Source of the DNA: RGIG8709 sp045537065
Lineage (GTDB): Bacteria; Bacillota; Clostridia; Monoglobales; Monoglobaceae
Length of the DNA stretch: 40,500 nt
NCBI GenBank assembly: GCA_045537065.1
Contig: JAZSOT010000063.1
Location: 1 to 40,500 of the forward strand
Direction of reading: 5' to 3'
Within the stretch, counting starts at the first letter, position 1. Each line of letters opens with the position of its first letter. Below the pieces are notes generated by a model, which was not told the origin of the DNA, made no database searches, and was given only the letters and a program-made list of their open reading frames with translations. The position numbers and the translations under genes were made by a program. Shown piece by piece: positions 40,043 through 40,500 of this stretch.

Positions 40043-40072
40043 CTATTTAAAATTTAATTATACACACATAAT

Positions 40073-40101
40073 ATTTTAACACTGTTTGTAAAAAATTTCA
40101 A
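40073..40101 (-). promoter_or_regulatory. SigA-type promoter for eda-kdgK
   Basis: On the minus strand TTGAAA (40101-40096), 17 bases, then TAAAAT (40078-40073), about 80 bases before the eda start. Confidence 0.75.
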
Positions 40102-40140
40102 CTAAAATCTTACTATATTTTAATGATATTTTGAATAATA

Positions 40141-40197
40141 AAAAAACAACGTCCACATAATATGCAGACGTTGAAAATATAAATTGTTTTTTTATCT
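40141..40197 (-). repeat. 57-bp exact direct repeat, distal copy
   Basis: This 57-bp block is identical to 40296-40352, which includes the last codons and terminator of rpsI. It contains the AACGTC/GACGTT hairpin and the inverted ends AACAA/TTGTT. A copy of the rpsI terminator is thus repeated about 155 bases away in the same orientation. Confidence 0.95.
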
Positions 40198-40295
40198 CTT
40201 TGTTAACTGTCGGAGCGTTTAGAAAACAGTCCTGCGAACTGTTTTCAGCTCCGAGCGGTGAGTGCTGTGCCGAACCGCCCACAGTTTTCATAGAT
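40198..40295. repeat. GC-rich palindromic spacer between the two 57-bp copies
   Basis: This stretch is clearly richer in G and C than its surroundings. It is packed with inverted repeats: CGGAGC/GCTCCG, GAAAACAGT/ACTGTTTTC, CTGTG/CACAG and GCGGT/ACCGC. Near its ends are AACTGT (40205-40210) and ACAGTT (40281-40286). It looks like a small non-coding palindromic repeat element. I see no gene. Confidence 0.55.
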
Positions 40296-40352
40296 AAAAA
40301 ACAACGTCCACATAATATGCAGACGTTGAAAATATAAATTGTTTTTTTATCT
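40296..40352 (-). terminator. rpsI terminator within the proximal 57-bp repeat and a longer palindrome
   Basis: On the minus strand AACGTC (40327-40322) pairs with GACGTT (40308-40303) and GTTTTTTATC follows. A larger fold is possible: the bases just before and including the rpsI stop (40339-40352 and 40357-40367) are complementary to 40292-40304 and 40279-40289. Confidence 0.8.
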
Positions 40353-40500
40353 TTTTGAAAACTGTGGTGCACGACGAGCAGCCTTTAAGCCGTATTTCTT
40401 TCTTTCCTTCATTCTTGGGTCACGAGTTAAGTAACCTGCAGCTTTTAAAGCTGGTCTGAAAGCTTCTGTATCAACTTCAAGTAATGCTCTTGAAATACCG
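40347..40500 (-). CDS. rpsI: 30S ribosomal protein S9, 3' end only (5' part outside the window)
   Basis: The minus strand encodes the last 50 residues of S9: GISRALLEVD, then RPALKAAGYLTRDPRMKERK, and the canonical tail KKYGLKAARRAPQFSKR before TAA at 40347-40349. The basic tail reaches the ribosomal P site. The gene continues past the right edge; rplM normally precedes it. The final codons form one arm of a long palindrome with the terminator. Confidence 0.97.
   Translation of the reverse strand, partial: GISRALLEVDTEAFRPALKAAGYLTRDPRMKERKKYGLKAARRAPQFSKR

Noticed and set aside
40076..40372. Minus-strand open frame of 98 codons across the repeats beside rpsI
   Set aside because: It is made of the two 57-bp terminator copies and the palindromic spacer read in one frame; no ribosome binding site or protein family was seen, and it overlaps the end of rpsI.

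Overview
The window comes from a low-GC Gram-positive bacterium, most likely an anaerobic member of the Clostridia. The evidence is the A/T-rich codon use, the strong GGAGG-type ribosome binding sites, the rplA-rplJ-rplL order with L1 and L10 leader structures, a SigG-type sporulation sigma factor (here 5'-truncated), the FeoAB iron system, an AddA helicase, and many consensus TTGACA-17-TATAAT promoters. I cannot assign a genus.

Layout. 1-1976: ribosomal stalk genes rplA, rplJ, rplL with two autoregulatory leaders. 1979-6439 (minus): a lipoprotein substrate-binding protein, pgeF, ymdB and a membrane glycosyltransferase. 6590-7798 (minus): an NADP-type isocitrate dehydrogenase. 7854-17207 (minus): a tight seven-gene run (HAD phosphatase, concanavalin-like protein, RluA-type pseudouridine synthase, addA, MGDG-synthase-like glycosyltransferase, feoA, feoB). 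17327-20585: a Cu/Zn-SOD-like protein, a DUF4830 protein, rsuA-aroQ and apbE. 20751-20954: two tRNA-Ser genes. 21100-24113: an accessory patch with a Fic protein, a REP-associated tyrosine transposase (RAYT) with its GGGGACGGTTC repeats, and several gene fragments. 24225-24606 (minus): no protein gene, but a promoter, a long-range stem with a possible pseudoknot and a very strong terminator, read here as a structured non-coding RNA. 24790-28609 (minus): comEC-like gene, dxr, rseP. 28710-29897: truncated sigG and two small minus-strand genes. 30066-34733: DUF1015 gene, hom, thrB, lysC (threonine/lysine branch), with an internal lysC start. 34772-39995 (minus): LOG-family protein, FGGY kinase, a secreted copper-amine-oxidase-N-type protein, and the Entner-Doudoroff-type pair eda-kdgK. 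40141-40352: an exact 57-bp direct repeat around a GC-rich palindromic spacer. 40347-40500 (minus): the 3' end of rpsI.

How the genes work together. The ribosomal genes at each end are housekeeping. hom, thrB and lysC carry aspartate towards threonine. kdgK and eda turn 2-keto-3-deoxygluconate into pyruvate and glyceraldehyde-3-phosphate. dxr feeds isoprenoid synthesis, and rseP is its usual membrane-protease neighbour. The accessory patch between the tRNA genes and the candidate RNA has been broken up by RAYT-type insertions. The most unusual feature is the candidate structured RNA at 24225-24606. Next in interest are the truncated sigG, the internal lysC start and the rpsI-linked palindromic repeat.
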